A stretch of 49,934 nt of DNA from GCA-002282575 sp964646525 (GTDB lineage: Bacteria; Pseudomonadota; Gammaproteobacteria; Thiomicrospirales; Thiomicrospiraceae). The translations under genes and the position numbers were made by a program. Numbering within the stretch: position 1 is the stretch's first letter; the number at the start of each line of letters is the position of its first letter. The stretch is from contig CAZYER010000009.1 of NCBI GenBank assembly GCA_964646525.1, forward strand, positions 1 to 49,934, given 5' to 3'. A model generated the notes under the pieces. That model worked only from the letters and a program-made list of their open reading frames with translations. It was not told where the DNA came from and ran no database searches. Of the stretch, positions 23,614-32,869 are shown in pieces.

Positions 23614-23896
23614 TGCACTTTGGCATCAACAGGATGATTGTTTGTTTTTTCAGGGTCGTTGGACGCATGAGTCGGTTTCGGCTGTTTGGCAACAACTACC
23701 AAAAGGCGGTGTTGTGAGGGTCGATGTTGCGGATGTGCTGCAATTTGATAGTGCGTTTTTGACATTGATATTGCAGTTGGCACCTTCGACGCAGCAGTTA
23801 TTGATTGTTCGTGGTGCTAATACAGCGATGCTTTCTTTATTGAATTTGTATAATTTAACCTCACTATTGATCATAGAAACTAACGATTATGAATAG
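23603..23896 (+). CDS. mlaB: STAS-domain protein MlaB
   Basis: MlaB is the small cytoplasmic STAS subunit that stabilises MlaF. The 97 residues show the STAS order: an N-terminal beta strand pair (CLFFQGRWTHESV), VVRVDVADVLQFDSAFLTLILQL in the place of the conserved D-DS segment, and a C-terminal helix after a LLIVRG strand. Overlaps with mlaC (11 bases) and the next ABC gene (8 bases) indicate one transcript. Confidence 0.88.
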   Translation: MHSNALWHQQDDCLFFQGRWTHESVSAVWQQLPKGGVVRVDVADVLQFDSAFLTLILQLAPSTQQLLIVRGANTAMLSLLNLYNLTSLLIIETNDYE

Positions 23897-24818
23897 TCAA
23901 TCTGCTGTATCAGCGATAGAAATTTGCGATATCGTTAAGTCTTATCGAGATGTTGCGGCGCTCAAATCAGTCAGCTTATCGATTCCTCAGGGTAGTTTTT
24001 TTGCCTTACTGGGACCTAATGGTGCGGGCAAGTCGACATTAATTAGCATTATTGCTGGATTAGTCAAAGCAGATGCTGGGCATGTGAGTATTATGGGTCA
24101 CGATGTGGTTGGTGATTATGCTGATGCGCGTCGTATGATTGGGCTAGTACCACAAGAGTTAATCGATGAGCCTTTTTTTGCTATTCAAGATTTGCTGCGT
24201 ATTCAAGCAGGTTATTTTGGATTTGGTCAAGAGCAATGGCCATGGATTGATGAGTTGCTACACAATTTAGGTCTATGGGATAAGCGCAAGGAAACCATGC
24301 CTAGTTTATCGGGCGGAATGAAACGACGTGTGTTGATTGCTTTGGCATTGGTTCATAAGCCTAAAGTATTGGTATTGGATGAACCTACGGCGGGTGTGGA
24401 CATTGAACTACGTTTAGGATTGTGGAGTTTTATTCGTCAGTTACATGCGCAAGGCATGACAATTATTCTGACCACGCATTATTTGGAAGAGGCAGAGCAG
24501 CTGTGCGAGCAGATTGCGATTTTGCGCGAAGGCGAGTTGTTGGCTTTGTCGTCAACGCAAGCCTTGTTAGACTCTCATCCTTGGGAGTACATTGAAATTG
24601 CCTTGCAAGGTGAACATAACCTGTTGCCAGTGTCGTTACAATCTCAAGTTCATCGTCAACAGGCGGATAAGTGGGTTTTACGTTTGCCACGAGGGTCGGT
24701 GCGTGCCGATTTAGTTGCTGAGTTGCAACAAGCTGGGTGTTTATTGAGTGAAATACGTTCGATTGAAGCCAGTTTAGAAGATGTTTTTCGCGCCATGACC
24801 AGCAAGGATTTGTTATGA
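23889..24818 (+). CDS. ABC exporter ATP-binding protein (YadG-like)
   Basis: A 309-residue ATPase of the ABC-2 exporter class. It has Walker A LLGPNGAGKST (about 38-48), signature LSGGMKRRVLIALAL, Walker B VLVLDEPTAGVD and TTHYLEEAEQLC, followed by a C-terminal extension of about 90 residues as in YadG and multidrug or polysaccharide exporters. The substrate is unknown. It overlaps mlaB and the permease gene, so it belongs to the mla transcription unit by layout, a gene order also found in Pseudomonas-like genomes. Confidence 0.9.
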   Translation: MNSQSAVSAIEICDIVKSYRDVAALKSVSLSIPQGSFFALLGPNGAGKSTLISIIAGLVKADAGHVSIMGHDVVGDYADARRMIGLVPQELIDEPFFAIQDLLRIQAGYFGFGQEQWPWIDELLHNLGLWDKRKETMPSLSGGMKRRVLIALALVHKPKVLVLDEPTAGVDIELRLGLWSFIRQLHAQGMTIILTTHYLEEAEQLCEQIAILREGELLALSSTQALLDSHPWEYIEIALQGEHNLLPVSLQSQVHRQQADKWVLRLPRGSVRADLVAELQQAGCLLSEIRSIEASLEDVFRAMTSKDLL

Positions 24819-25582
24819 TAGCTAGCTATCGTGGATTTATGACGCTGTGTCGTAAAGAGATTCAGCGATTTTTAAGTGTTTCCGTGCAGACAGTTTTTGC
24901 GCCATTAGTATCTACTTTGTTGTATTTGCTTATTTTTGGTCAGGTTATGCCAGAAGGTGCTTCGGGTTTTGATGCGCTGTCCTATCATCAATTCTTATTG
25001 CCAGGATTGATCATGATGGCGATGCTACAGAATGCATTTTCGAATAGTTCATCCAGTTTGATTCAATCGAAAATGTATCGAAATTTGGATTTGTTATTAT
25101 TGAGCCCTTTGTCGCCTGCGGCTATTTTTTTTGCCTTTGTGCTAGGTGCTGTGGTGCGTGGATTGATGGTAGGCATCGCTATCGCTGTGGTAGCCAGTTT
25201 TTGGGTGCCTATGCCAGTAGTGCATCTGGCTTGGGTGATCGTGTTTGCGTTATTAACAACGATGGTTTTGGGAGCATTAGGGTTTTTGGCGGGCTTGTGG
25301 GCCGATAAATATGATAAGTTGGCCGCCTTTCAAAACTTTGTTATTTTGCCACTGACCTTTTTAAGTGGTGTGTTTTATTCCGTTGCTATTTTGCCACCTG
25401 TTTGGCAAACAGCAACTTGGTTGAACCCTTTTTTCTATATGGTAGATGGGTTTCGTTATGGGGTGTTGGGGGTATCAGATGTATCCCCATGGCTGAGTTT
25501 GGCTGTTACCTTTGGATTTATGTTGGCACTGTCGATAGTGACAGTAGGCTTGTTAGCAAGAGGCTGGAAAACTCGTCGTTAA
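24815..25582 (+). CDS. ABC-2 type permease (YadH-like)
   Basis: The 255 residues form six predicted membrane helices of the ABC2_membrane family. An N-terminal amphipathic stretch (CRKEIQRFLSVSVQTVFAPLV) is followed by MMAMLQNAFSNSSSSLIQSK, and the family motif PLTFLSGVFYSVAILPP...NPFFYMVDGFRYG appears near residue 190. It pairs with the ATPase through a 4-base overlap (ATGA). Substrate unknown. Confidence 0.9.
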   Translation: MIASYRGFMTLCRKEIQRFLSVSVQTVFAPLVSTLLYLLIFGQVMPEGASGFDALSYHQFLLPGLIMMAMLQNAFSNSSSSLIQSKMYRNLDLLLLSPLSPAAIFFAFVLGAVVRGLMVGIAIAVVASFWVPMPVVHLAWVIVFALLTTMVLGALGFLAGLWADKYDKLAAFQNFVILPLTFLSGVFYSVAILPPVWQTATWLNPFFYMVDGFRYGVLGVSDVSPWLSLAVTFGFMLALSIVTVGLLARGWKTRR

Positions 25583-25652
25583 ACTCCGTCACGGTGCTGT
25601 GAATGCGCTTTGCGATGATGAGTCAGTCAAATTTGAAAGAGTGGAAGCGTTT

Positions 25653-25886
25653 ATGACCGAAAACGAAGTTGTTGCTAGAATTACATCTGCCTTACCTGAT
25701 GCTTCAGTCGAGGTATCTGGTGCTGATTGCCATTTAACCTTAACGATTGTCAGTGATGGGTTTGCTGGTAAGGCGTTACTGGCTCGCCATCGCTCTATTC
25801 AAGCTTTATTTAAAGATGAATTGGCTTCTGGTGAGTTGCATGCATTATCACTCGTTACCAAAACGCCAACAGAGGCAGCCGCTTAA
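25653..25886 (+). CDS. ibaG: BolA-family protein IbaG (YrbA)
   Basis: A 77-residue BolA-like protein, from MTENEVVARITSAL to TPTEAAA. It has the fold's central TLTIVSDGFAGKALLARHRSI and the C-terminal HALSLVTKTPTE shared with E. coli IbaG. Members bind iron-sulfur clusters with monothiol glutaredoxins. A GTG start at 25599 would add 18 unlikely residues; 25653 has GGAAG upstream. The position directly before murA is conserved, and the stop (TAATG) overlaps the murA start. Confidence 0.9.
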   Translation: MTENEVVARITSALPDASVEVSGADCHLTLTIVSDGFAGKALLARHRSIQALFKDELASGELHALSLVTKTPTEAAA

Positions 25887-27145
25887 TGGATCAATTGCAA
25901 ATACAGGGCGGCGTTCCTTTGTCTGGTGAGCTTGAAATTTCTGGCGCTAAAAATGCGGTACTTCCTATTATTGTTGGGGCTTTATTAGCAGACTCTCCAG
26001 TAACTTTGACTAATATTCCTCATCTGCGCGATGTTACGACCTCTATCGAATTATTGGCAACAATGGGGGCAGCTATTACGGTGGATGAGCGCCTATCCTT
26101 AGAAATTGATCCCAGAACGATTGACCGTTTTGAAGTGCCTTATGAATTGGTCAAAACCATGCGCGCTTCGATTTTGGTCTTAGGTCCATTGTTGAGTAAA
26201 TATGGAGAGGCTCGCGTTTCCTTGCCGGGTGGTTGTGCGATTGGTTCTCGTCCAGTCAATATTCACTTGGATGGGTTGCGTGCTATGGGTGCAGACATTC
26301 GGGTCGAAAAAGGGTTTATTGTTGCACGTGCAGACCGTTTGCAGGGTGCGCATATTTACATGGATGTGGTTACAGTAACTGGTACGGAAAACCTGCTCAT
26401 GGCCGCCGTACTGGCAAAAGGTGTGACTGTGTTAGAAAATGCCGCGCGTGAGCCTGAAGTGAATGACCTGGCTAACTTTTTAAATGCGATGGGTGCACAG
26501 ATTGAAGGTATTGGCAGTTCGACTTTACGTATTATAGGGGTTGAAAAGCTGCATGGTGTGAGCTATCGCGTGATTCCAGATCGTATCGAAGCGGGAACTT
26601 ATTTAGCGGCCGCGGTTGTTACACAGGGAGATGTAACGATTCGTCGGGTTGATCCAGCACATTTAGAGTCGGTGTTAATTAAGTTTGAAGAAAGTGGCGC
26701 CATGTTAGATGTGGGAGACGATTGGATTCGCTGTGATATGCGCGGGCGAACGATTAAACCCGTCAATATTGTTACCATGCCTTATCCTGCTTTCCCGACC
26801 GATATGCAGGCGCAATTTTTGGTTATGAATACCTTAGCTAAAGGCGTTGCTCATGTTAAAGAAACGATTTTTGAAAATCGTTTTATGCATGTGCCCGAAC
26901 TTATGCGCATGGGCGCTAACATTAGCATCGATGGCAATGTTGCCATTACCCAAGGGGTGAATAACCTCGTTGGCGCTCAAGTTATGGCGACAGATTTGCG
27001 TGCTTCAGCCTCTCTTATTTTGGCAGGACTCGCTGCTGAAGGTGAAACCATTATTAATCGTGTGTATCATATCGACCGTGGTTATGAACGCATTGAAGAA
27101 AAATTAAGTCGCGTTGGTGCCAATATTCAACGCTTGGCTAGTTAA
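25886..27145 (+). CDS. murA: UDP-N-acetylglucosamine 1-carboxyvinyltransferase
   Basis: MurA transfers enolpyruvate from PEP to UDP-GlcNAc, the first committed step of murein synthesis, and is the fosfomycin target. The 419 residues match the family length. Lys22-Asn23 in GAKNAVLP and the catalytic Cys117 in LPGGCAIGSRP are present, so the enzyme is of the Cys, fosfomycin-sensitive type. DRIEAGTYLAAA and YPAFPTDMQAQ are further conserved loops. It is translationally coupled to ibaG. Confidence 0.98.
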   Translation: MDQLQIQGGVPLSGELEISGAKNAVLPIIVGALLADSPVTLTNIPHLRDVTTSIELLATMGAAITVDERLSLEIDPRTIDRFEVPYELVKTMRASILVLGPLLSKYGEARVSLPGGCAIGSRPVNIHLDGLRAMGADIRVEKGFIVARADRLQGAHIYMDVVTVTGTENLLMAAVLAKGVTVLENAAREPEVNDLANFLNAMGAQIEGIGSSTLRIIGVEKLHGVSYRVIPDRIEAGTYLAAAVVTQGDVTIRRVDPAHLESVLIKFEESGAMLDVGDDWIRCDMRGRTIKPVNIVTMPYPAFPTDMQAQFLVMNTLAKGVAHVKETIFENRFMHVPELMRMGANISIDGNVAITQGVNNLVGAQVMATDLRASASLILAGLAAEGETIINRVYHIDRGYERIEEKLSRVGANIQRLAS

Positions 27146-27161
27146 CAAGGAAACTAACTGA

Positions 27162-27797
27162 ATGATTACGCTTGCTTTATCAAAAGGTCGAATTTTAAAA
27201 GATACCTTGCCCTTGCTGGCTAAGTTGGGCATTGTCCCTACCGAAGACTTAGATAAAACCCGTAAACTCATTATTCCAACCACCCGAGATGATGTGCAGT
27301 TATTGGTGGTGCGTGCGACTGATGTTCCTGTTTATGTTGCACATGGTGGTGCAGATATGGGGGTAGTCGGTAAGGACGTACTGATGGAACAGGGCGGTGA
27401 TAACCAATTTGAATTGTTGGATTTAGCCATTGCGCGTTGCAAACTGATGGTGGCTGCGCCAGTTAATCATCAACGTCAAACACATCGCTTGCGTGTTGCA
27501 ACTAAGTATGTCAATGTGGCACAGGATTATTTTGCCAGTAAAGGCGAACAAGTTGATTTAATTAAACTTTATGGATCAATGGAGCTTGCGCCTTTAGTGG
27601 GTATGGCTGATTGTATCGTTGACTTAGTGGATACCGGTAATACCCTTAAAGCGAACGGACTTGAACCAACCGAGCATATTGTCGATATCAGCTCTCGTTT
27701 GGTGGTGAACAGTATGGCTTATAAGCGTCAATACAATGAAATTCAATCGCTGGTTGATGCGCTAGCAGATGCGGTAGCAGATCTAAACAAGGAGTGA
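27162..27797 (+). CDS. hisG: ATP phosphoribosyltransferase, short form HisG
   Basis: HisG starts histidine synthesis by joining ATP and PRPP. The 211 residues end shortly after the catalytic part (ALSKGRILKDTLP, VYVAHGGADMGVVGKDVL, VDLVDTGNTLKANGL) and lack the C-terminal ACT-like regulatory domain. Such short HisG proteins work as a complex with HisZ, which is not in this window. AAGGAAA precedes the start and hisD follows after 3 bases. Confidence 0.97.
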   Translation: MITLALSKGRILKDTLPLLAKLGIVPTEDLDKTRKLIIPTTRDDVQLLVVRATDVPVYVAHGGADMGVVGKDVLMEQGGDNQFELLDLAIARCKLMVAAPVNHQRQTHRLRVATKYVNVAQDYFASKGEQVDLIKLYGSMELAPLVGMADCIVDLVDTGNTLKANGLEPTEHIVDISSRLVVNSMAYKRQYNEIQSLVDALADAVADLNKE

Positions 27798-27800
27798 TGA

Positions 27801-29096
27801 ATGAAACACTTATCGTCGAATAGCACAGATTTTTGGTCTGAATTAGCCCAGTTATTAGCTTGGGAGTCGAGCTCTGAGGAGCGTATCGAGCAAACAGTCA
27901 AGCAAATTATTGCCGATATTCGTCAGCAGGGTGATGAGGCATTAGTCGGATTAACCAATAAGTTCGATCGTCGCGCAGTCAGTAATGCGATGGAATTAGA
28001 AATTCCGCATCACCGTCTCAAACAAGCATTTGATGGTCTGCCAGAAGCCGGTCAAAAATCATTGGCGACGGCTGCAGCCCGCATTCGTAGTTATCATGAG
28101 CGTCAAACGCAAAGTTCTTGGCATTATGTGGAAGCAGATGGAACCTTGTTGGGTCAACAAGTAACGCCTCTGGATAGTGTTGGTTTGTATGTGCCTGGTG
28201 GCAAGGCGGCTTATCCGTCTTCTGTATTAATGAATGCGGTACCTGCTAAGGTTGCTGGGGTAGGTCAACTGATTATGGTTGTGCCAACCCCGGATGAAGT
28301 CGTTAACGAGTGGGTGCTGGCTGCTGCTTATATTGGTGGGGTTGACCGCGTATTTACCGTGGGTGGTGCGCAAGCAGTTGCCGCTTTGGCTTACGGTACC
28401 GAAACGATTCCTGCTGTAGATAAAATCGTCGGTCCAGGTAATATTTATGTAGCGACTGCTAAACGCATTGTTTACGGTACTGTGGGTATTGATATGATTG
28501 CTGGGCCTTCAGAAATTTTGGTTGTTTCAGATGGACTAACCGACCCTGACTGGATTGCTATGGATCTATTCTCTCAAGCAGAACATGATGAAGATGCTCA
28601 ATCAATTTTGGTTACTTGGGACGCAGAACATGCCTTAGCCGTGCAATCTTCTATTGATAAATTATTGCCGCAACAACCACGTCAGGACATTATTCGTACG
28701 GCGTTAACCAATCGCGGTGGTATTATCGTGGTTAAAGACGAGCAAGAAGCGGCAAAAGTAGTGAACTATGTTTCACCTGAGCACTTGGAATTGTCGGTAG
28801 AAGATCCCCAAGCTTGGTTGCCGAAGATTCGTCATGCGGGTGCTATTTTCATGGGGCGTTATACGGCAGAAGCGATCGGTGATTATTGTGCAGGTCCTAA
28901 CCATGTATTGCCAACAGCACGCACGGCACGTTTTTCATCTCCGCTAGGTGTTTATGATTTCCAGAAACGCTCAAGCTTAATCTTTTGTTCTCCAGAGGGT
29001 GCGGCTACTCTGGGTGAAATTGCAGGTACTTTGGCCGATGCGGAGGGCTTGCATGCGCATGCCGCTTCAGCGCGTTATCGCGTAACGGGACGCTAA
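27801..29096 (+). CDS. hisD: Histidinol dehydrogenase
   Basis: HisD oxidises histidinol to histidine in two NAD-dependent steps. The 431 residues show GLYVPGGKAAYPSSVLM, the NAD-site VGPGNIYVATAK, FSQAEHDEDAQS (zinc ligands Gln/His) and SPEHLEL. Length is typical (E. coli 434). AAGGAGTG, formed by the end of hisG, is the ribosome binding site. Confidence 0.98.
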   Translation: MKHLSSNSTDFWSELAQLLAWESSSEERIEQTVKQIIADIRQQGDEALVGLTNKFDRRAVSNAMELEIPHHRLKQAFDGLPEAGQKSLATAAARIRSYHERQTQSSWHYVEADGTLLGQQVTPLDSVGLYVPGGKAAYPSSVLMNAVPAKVAGVGQLIMVVPTPDEVVNEWVLAAAYIGGVDRVFTVGGAQAVAALAYGTETIPAVDKIVGPGNIYVATAKRIVYGTVGIDMIAGPSEILVVSDGLTDPDWIAMDLFSQAEHDEDAQSILVTWDAEHALAVQSSIDKLLPQQPRQDIIRTALTNRGGIIVVKDEQEAAKVVNYVSPEHLELSVEDPQAWLPKIRHAGAIFMGRYTAEAIGDYCAGPNHVLPTARTARFSSPLGVYDFQKRSSLIFCSPEGAATLGEIAGTLADAEGLHAHAASARYRVTGR

Positions 29097-29100
29097 GTTG

Positions 29101-30183
29101 ATGAGCCGCTTTTGGAGTAAAGTGGTGCAAGGCTTAACGCCTTATACACCTGGGGAACAACCTAAGGTTGATCATTTGGTTAAATTGAACACCAATGAAA
29201 ATCCTTATCCGCCCTCACCCAAAGTGATTGATGCCATTCAGTCAGCAGTTGGTGACGGGTTGCGATTATATCCTGATCCAAATGCTCAAGTGCTTAAGGA
29301 TACCTTAGCAGGCTATCATCAAGTTGAGTCAAATCAAGTGTTTGTTGGTAATAGTTCAGATGAAGTATTGGCGCATGTTTTTCATGCCTTGCTAAAGCAA
29401 GACTTGCCATTACTTTTCCCTGATATTACCTACAGTTTTTATCCAGTTTACTGCGGTCTTTACGAAATAGATTATCGAACCGTTCCTTTGCGCGACGATT
29501 TTTCAATTGCTATTGAAGACTATGATCAGCCTTGTAGTGCTATTATTTTCCCTAATCCGAATGCACCGACAGGACGTGTGTTGGCGTTAGAAAAGATCGA
29601 GCTGTTGCTTCAGCGCTATCCCGATAGATTGTTGGTGGTTGATGAGGCTTATGTCGATTTTGGTGGTGTTTCAGCTGTTCGTCTGGTGAATCAATATGAT
29701 AACTTATTAGTGGTGCAAACACTCTCTAAGTCTCGTTCGTTGGCTGGTTTGCGTGTTGGCTTTGCCATAGGTCATGCTGGTTTGATAGAAGCACTTGAGC
29801 GAGTTAAAAATAGTTTTAACTCTTACCCATTAGATCGATTAGCGATTGCGGGTGCAGTGGCAGCCTATGAAGATGAAGCCTACTTTGTGCAAACACGTGA
29901 TTGGGTTATTGCAGAGCGTATTAAGTTAACCAGTGCCTTTGAAAGTATGGGTTTTGAGGTTGTGCCGTCGGCGGCTAATTTTATTTTCACCACACATCCT
30001 CACTATGATGCGGCTGATTTGGCTGCTCGCTTGCGTACGCACAAAGTGATTGTGCGTCACTTTAAGTTACCTCGCATTGACCAATATTTACGTATCAGTG
30101 TTGGTAATGAAGCACAAAATTTAGCTGTATTGACGGCAATGCATCAGATTCTGGACGATTTGAATAGAGAGAAATCATCATGA
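29101..30183 (+). CDS. hisC: Histidinol-phosphate aminotransferase
   Basis: HisC is a PLP-dependent class I/II aminotransferase converting imidazole-acetol phosphate to histidinol phosphate. The 360 residues include NTNENPYPPSP, the PLP-phosphate site GNSSDEVL, FPNPNAPTG, DEAYVDF and the Schiff-base Lys210 in TLSKSRSLAGLR. A TTG start at 29098 adjoins; the ATG at 29101 is preferred. Its end overlaps the Nif3-family gene by 4 bases. Confidence 0.96.
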   Translation: MSRFWSKVVQGLTPYTPGEQPKVDHLVKLNTNENPYPPSPKVIDAIQSAVGDGLRLYPDPNAQVLKDTLAGYHQVESNQVFVGNSSDEVLAHVFHALLKQDLPLLFPDITYSFYPVYCGLYEIDYRTVPLRDDFSIAIEDYDQPCSAIIFPNPNAPTGRVLALEKIELLLQRYPDRLLVVDEAYVDFGGVSAVRLVNQYDNLLVVQTLSKSRSLAGLRVGFAIGHAGLIEALERVKNSFNSYPLDRLAIAGAVAAYEDEAYFVQTRDWVIAERIKLTSAFESMGFEVVPSAANFIFTTHPHYDAADLAARLRTHKVIVRHFKLPRIDQYLRISVGNEAQNLAVLTAMHQILDDLNREKSS

Positions 30184-30926
30184 TCTTACGGGATGAGTTA
30201 ACTCGTGTGTGCGCCCAATGGATGTCGGTTGATCAAATTCAGGATTATTGTCCCAATGGCCTTCAAGTAGAAGGAAAGGTAGAAATTCAGAAGTTAGCAA
30301 CTTCGGTAACAGCTTCAGTCGCTGCGATTGAAGCGGCTATTGAGTGGGGTGCTGATGCCTTACTGGTTCATCATGGTTACTTTTGGCGTAATGAAGGTGC
30401 TACCATTGTCGGTGCCAAAGCCCAACGTATTCGTCGTTTGATGCAAGCTGAGATGAATTTGTTTGCTTATCATTTGCCGCTGGATATGCACGTAGAATTT
30501 GGTAATAATGCAGAGTTAGCTAAATTATGGAATTTGCAAGATGATGCGAGTGATGCGAAACGTGTCTGGCGCACTGGAACGCTCGACTTTGCTTTACCGA
30601 TAGATGGATTTGTAGAGCGTATTCGTCGTACTTTGCGTCGTGAGCCATTAGTTATTGCAGCGGGTCCACAGCAGGTAAGACGTATTGCTTGGTGTTCGGG
30701 TGGTGCTCAGGGTTATTTTGCACAAGCGATTGAGCAAGGTATTGATGCCTTTATTACCGGTGAAGTATCTGAGCAGTGTTATCATCAGGCTATTGAGGCA
30801 GGCGTTCATTTTATTGCTGCTGGTCATCATGCGACTGAACGCTATGGCGTGCAAGCCTTGGGCGACAAGCTAGCGAAAACTTACGCATTAGAACATCGTT
30901 ATATAGAATTGACTAATCCTATATAA
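30180..30926 (+). CDS. Nif3-like dinuclear metal centre protein (YbgI family)
   Basis: A 248-residue cytoplasmic protein of the Nif3/DUF34 family. It has the metal-ligand pattern HH in LLVHHGYFW (His64-His65), AYHLPLDMH near 97-104 and AAGHHATERYGV near 215, with CPNGLQVEG at the N-terminus. Function is uncertain; some members have been annotated as GTP cyclohydrolase 1 type 2 on weak grounds. It overlaps hisC by 4 bases and closes the histidine run. Confidence 0.9.
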   Translation: MILRDELTRVCAQWMSVDQIQDYCPNGLQVEGKVEIQKLATSVTASVAAIEAAIEWGADALLVHHGYFWRNEGATIVGAKAQRIRRLMQAEMNLFAYHLPLDMHVEFGNNAELAKLWNLQDDASDAKRVWRTGTLDFALPIDGFVERIRRTLRREPLVIAAGPQQVRRIAWCSGGAQGYFAQAIEQGIDAFITGEVSEQCYHQAIEAGVHFIAAGHHATERYGVQALGDKLAKTYALEHRYIELTNPI

Positions 30927-30927
30927 T
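30899..30927 (+). promoter_or_regulatory. Candidate promoter of petABC
   Basis: A perfect TATAAT (30922-30927) overlaps the end of the Nif3-family gene; the best -35 at 17 bases (TTATAT, 30899-30904) is poor. The leader would be about 100 bases and contains a GGGAT/ATCCC hairpin (30944-30948 with 30960-30964). Confidence 0.35.
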
Positions 30928-31037
30928 AAGAAATATTTATTAAGGGATAAAAATTTGTAATCCCACACGAACTGGTTTCGAGGCATAATAGCGCCTCATT
31001 ACTGTTTTATCAGATTTTTTAGTTACGGAGCAACGTT

Positions 31038-31625
31038 ATGACAGAACCAGTCAATCAAAAACGTCGCAATTTCTTGGTTGCGGCTACCGGTGTTGTCGGT
31101 GCTGTTGGGGCAACTTTTGTTGCTGTGCCTTTTGTTTCTTCTTGGAAGCCAAGTGAAAAAGCACAAGCTGCTGGAGCGCCTGTCGATGTAGACGTGTCTG
31201 CTTTAGCGGAAGGGCAAATGTTGACAGTTGAGTGGCGTGGTAAGCCTGTTTGGGTGGTTCGTCGTCCGCAGGCATCCGTTGATGCTTTGGCAGGGGTTCG
31301 TGATAACCTTCGTGATCCCGATTCGGCAGAATCATTACAACCTGGTTTTGCCAAAAATGAATATCGATCATTGAAGCCTGAATATTTGGTGATGGTTGGT
31401 ATTTGTACGCATTTAGGTTGCGCACCTTTGTATAAACCTAATGCGGGTGCAATTAGTGCAGATTGGCAGGGTGGTTTTTTCTGTCCGTGTCATGGTTCTC
31501 GTTTTGATATGGCGGGTCGAGTGTATAAAGCGGTGCCTGCTCCAACAAACCTTGAGGTTCCACCTTACCGATTCCTATCCGAGACGATGGTTCGTATCGG
31601 TGAAAATGAGCAAGGAGTGGCTTAA
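31038..31625 (+). CDS. petA: Ubiquinol-cytochrome c reductase Rieske iron-sulfur subunit
   Basis: This subunit carries electrons from ubiquinol to cytochrome c1 in the bc1 complex. The 195 residues start with a Tat-like signal anchor (KRRNFLVAATG followed by one hydrophobic helix, 13-35). The [2Fe-2S] ligands are in CTHLGC (Cys123, His125) and CPCHGS (Cys149, His152), and Cys128/Cys151 form the stabilising disulfide. GGAGCAACGTT precedes the start. petB begins on the last base of the stop codon (TAATG). Confidence 0.97.
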   Translation: MTEPVNQKRRNFLVAATGVVGAVGATFVAVPFVSSWKPSEKAQAAGAPVDVDVSALAEGQMLTVEWRGKPVWVVRRPQASVDALAGVRDNLRDPDSAESLQPGFAKNEYRSLKPEYLVMVGICTHLGCAPLYKPNAGAISADWQGGFFCPCHGSRFDMAGRVYKAVPAPTNLEVPPYRFLSETMVRIGENEQGVA

Positions 31626-32869
31626 TGTCTGAACAGAAAAACGTTGATAATGCGTCTAACGGAAGATTATTGGCTTGGATTGATGAGCGTTTTCCGTTAA
31701 CGCAAGTATGGAATGAGCATGTTGCCCAGTACTATGCGCCAAAGAACTTTAACTTTTTTTATTTTTTTGGTGCCTTGGCTCTACTGGTATTAGTCAATCA
31801 GTTGGTAACGGGCATTTGGTTGACCATGAGTTACAAACCTGACGCACAAGAAGCCTTTAACTCGGTTGAGTATATTATGCGTGATGTGGAGTGGGGCTGG
31901 CTGATTCGCTATATGCACTCGACCGGAGCATCGGCATTTTTTGTGGTAATTTATTTTCATATGTTCCGAGGCATTATGTATGGTTCTTACCAAAAACCAC
32001 GCGAATTAGTGTGGATTATTGGTATGCTCATTTTCCTTGTGCTCATGGCCGAAGCCTTCATGGGCTACCTGTTACCTTGGGGACAAATGTCTTACTGGGG
32101 TGCACAGGTTATCATTTCCTTGTTTGGAGCCATTCCTTTTATTGGCGAAGCTATGGCGACATGGATTCGTGGTGACTTTGTTATTTCTGATGTCACACTG
32201 AATCGTTTCTTTGCTTTACACGTCATTGCGTTACCGCTGGTGTTAGTTCTGCTGGTTTATTTGCATATTGTGGCACTTCATAAAGTCGGCTCCAATAATC
32301 CAGATGGTATTGATATCAAGAAAAATAAAAATGAGCTTGGCTTGCCTAAAGATGGCATTCCATTCCATCCTTATTATTCGGTTAAGGATATGTTTGGTGC
32401 TGCTGTGTTCATGTTCTTCTTTGCGGCTGTTATCTTCTTTTGGCCAGAAGGTGGTGGATTCTTCTTGGAAGCGCCCAATTTTGAACCGGCTGATCCGATG
32501 AAAACCCCCGAACATATTGCGCCAGTTTGGTACTTCACGCCTTTTTATGCCATTTTGCGTGCTGTTCCAGACAAGTTACTAGGCGTTATGGCTATGGGTA
32601 TGGCGATTATGTTTCTGTTTGTGTTACCTTGGTTGGATCGTTGTAAAGTGCGTTCAATTCGTTACCGTGGATGGCAGTTCAAAGCAAACTTGTCGTTGTT
32701 TGTGGTGAGTTTCTTCGTATTGGGTTACTTGGGTACGCAAGCGCCAACGCCATTCTTAACTTTGTTGTCGCAAATCTTTACCTTTACTTACTTTGCGTTC
32801 TTTGTCATCTTGTGGCTAACATCGCCAATGGAGAAGACGAAGCCATTGCCAGAGAGGGTCACGGGATGA
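31625..32869 (+). CDS. petB: Cytochrome b subunit of the bc1 complex
   Basis: Cytochrome b holds the two b hemes and both quinone sites. The 414 residues have eight or more membrane helices. RYMHSTGASAFFVVIYFHMFRG-type sequence carries the first heme-ligand His pair, HVIALPLVLVLLVYLHIVALH the second (each His about 14 apart), GYLLPWGQMSYWGA is the conserved cd-helix region, and the Qo-site PEW motif appears as APVWYFTPFYAI, with Val replacing Glu or Trp order as PVW. The C-terminal third adds three helices. The gene overlaps petC by 4 bases (ATGA). Confidence 0.96.
   Translation: MSEQKNVDNASNGRLLAWIDERFPLTQVWNEHVAQYYAPKNFNFFYFFGALALLVLVNQLVTGIWLTMSYKPDAQEAFNSVEYIMRDVEWGWLIRYMHSTGASAFFVVIYFHMFRGIMYGSYQKPRELVWIIGMLIFLVLMAEAFMGYLLPWGQMSYWGAQVIISLFGAIPFIGEAMATWIRGDFVISDVTLNRFFALHVIALPLVLVLLVYLHIVALHKVGSNNPDGIDIKKNKNELGLPKDGIPFHPYYSVKDMFGAAVFMFFFAAVIFFWPEGGGFFLEAPNFEPADPMKTPEHIAPVWYFTPFYAILRAVPDKLLGVMAMGMAIMFLFVLPWLDRCKVRSIRYRGWQFKANLSLFVVSFFVLGYLGTQAPTPFLTLLSQIFTFTYFAFFVILWLTSPMEKTKPLPERVTG

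Noticed and set aside
30980..30997. GAGGC/GCCTC hairpin before petA as terminator
   Set aside because: Five base pairs with an 8-base loop and no immediate T-run; not distinguishable from chance.
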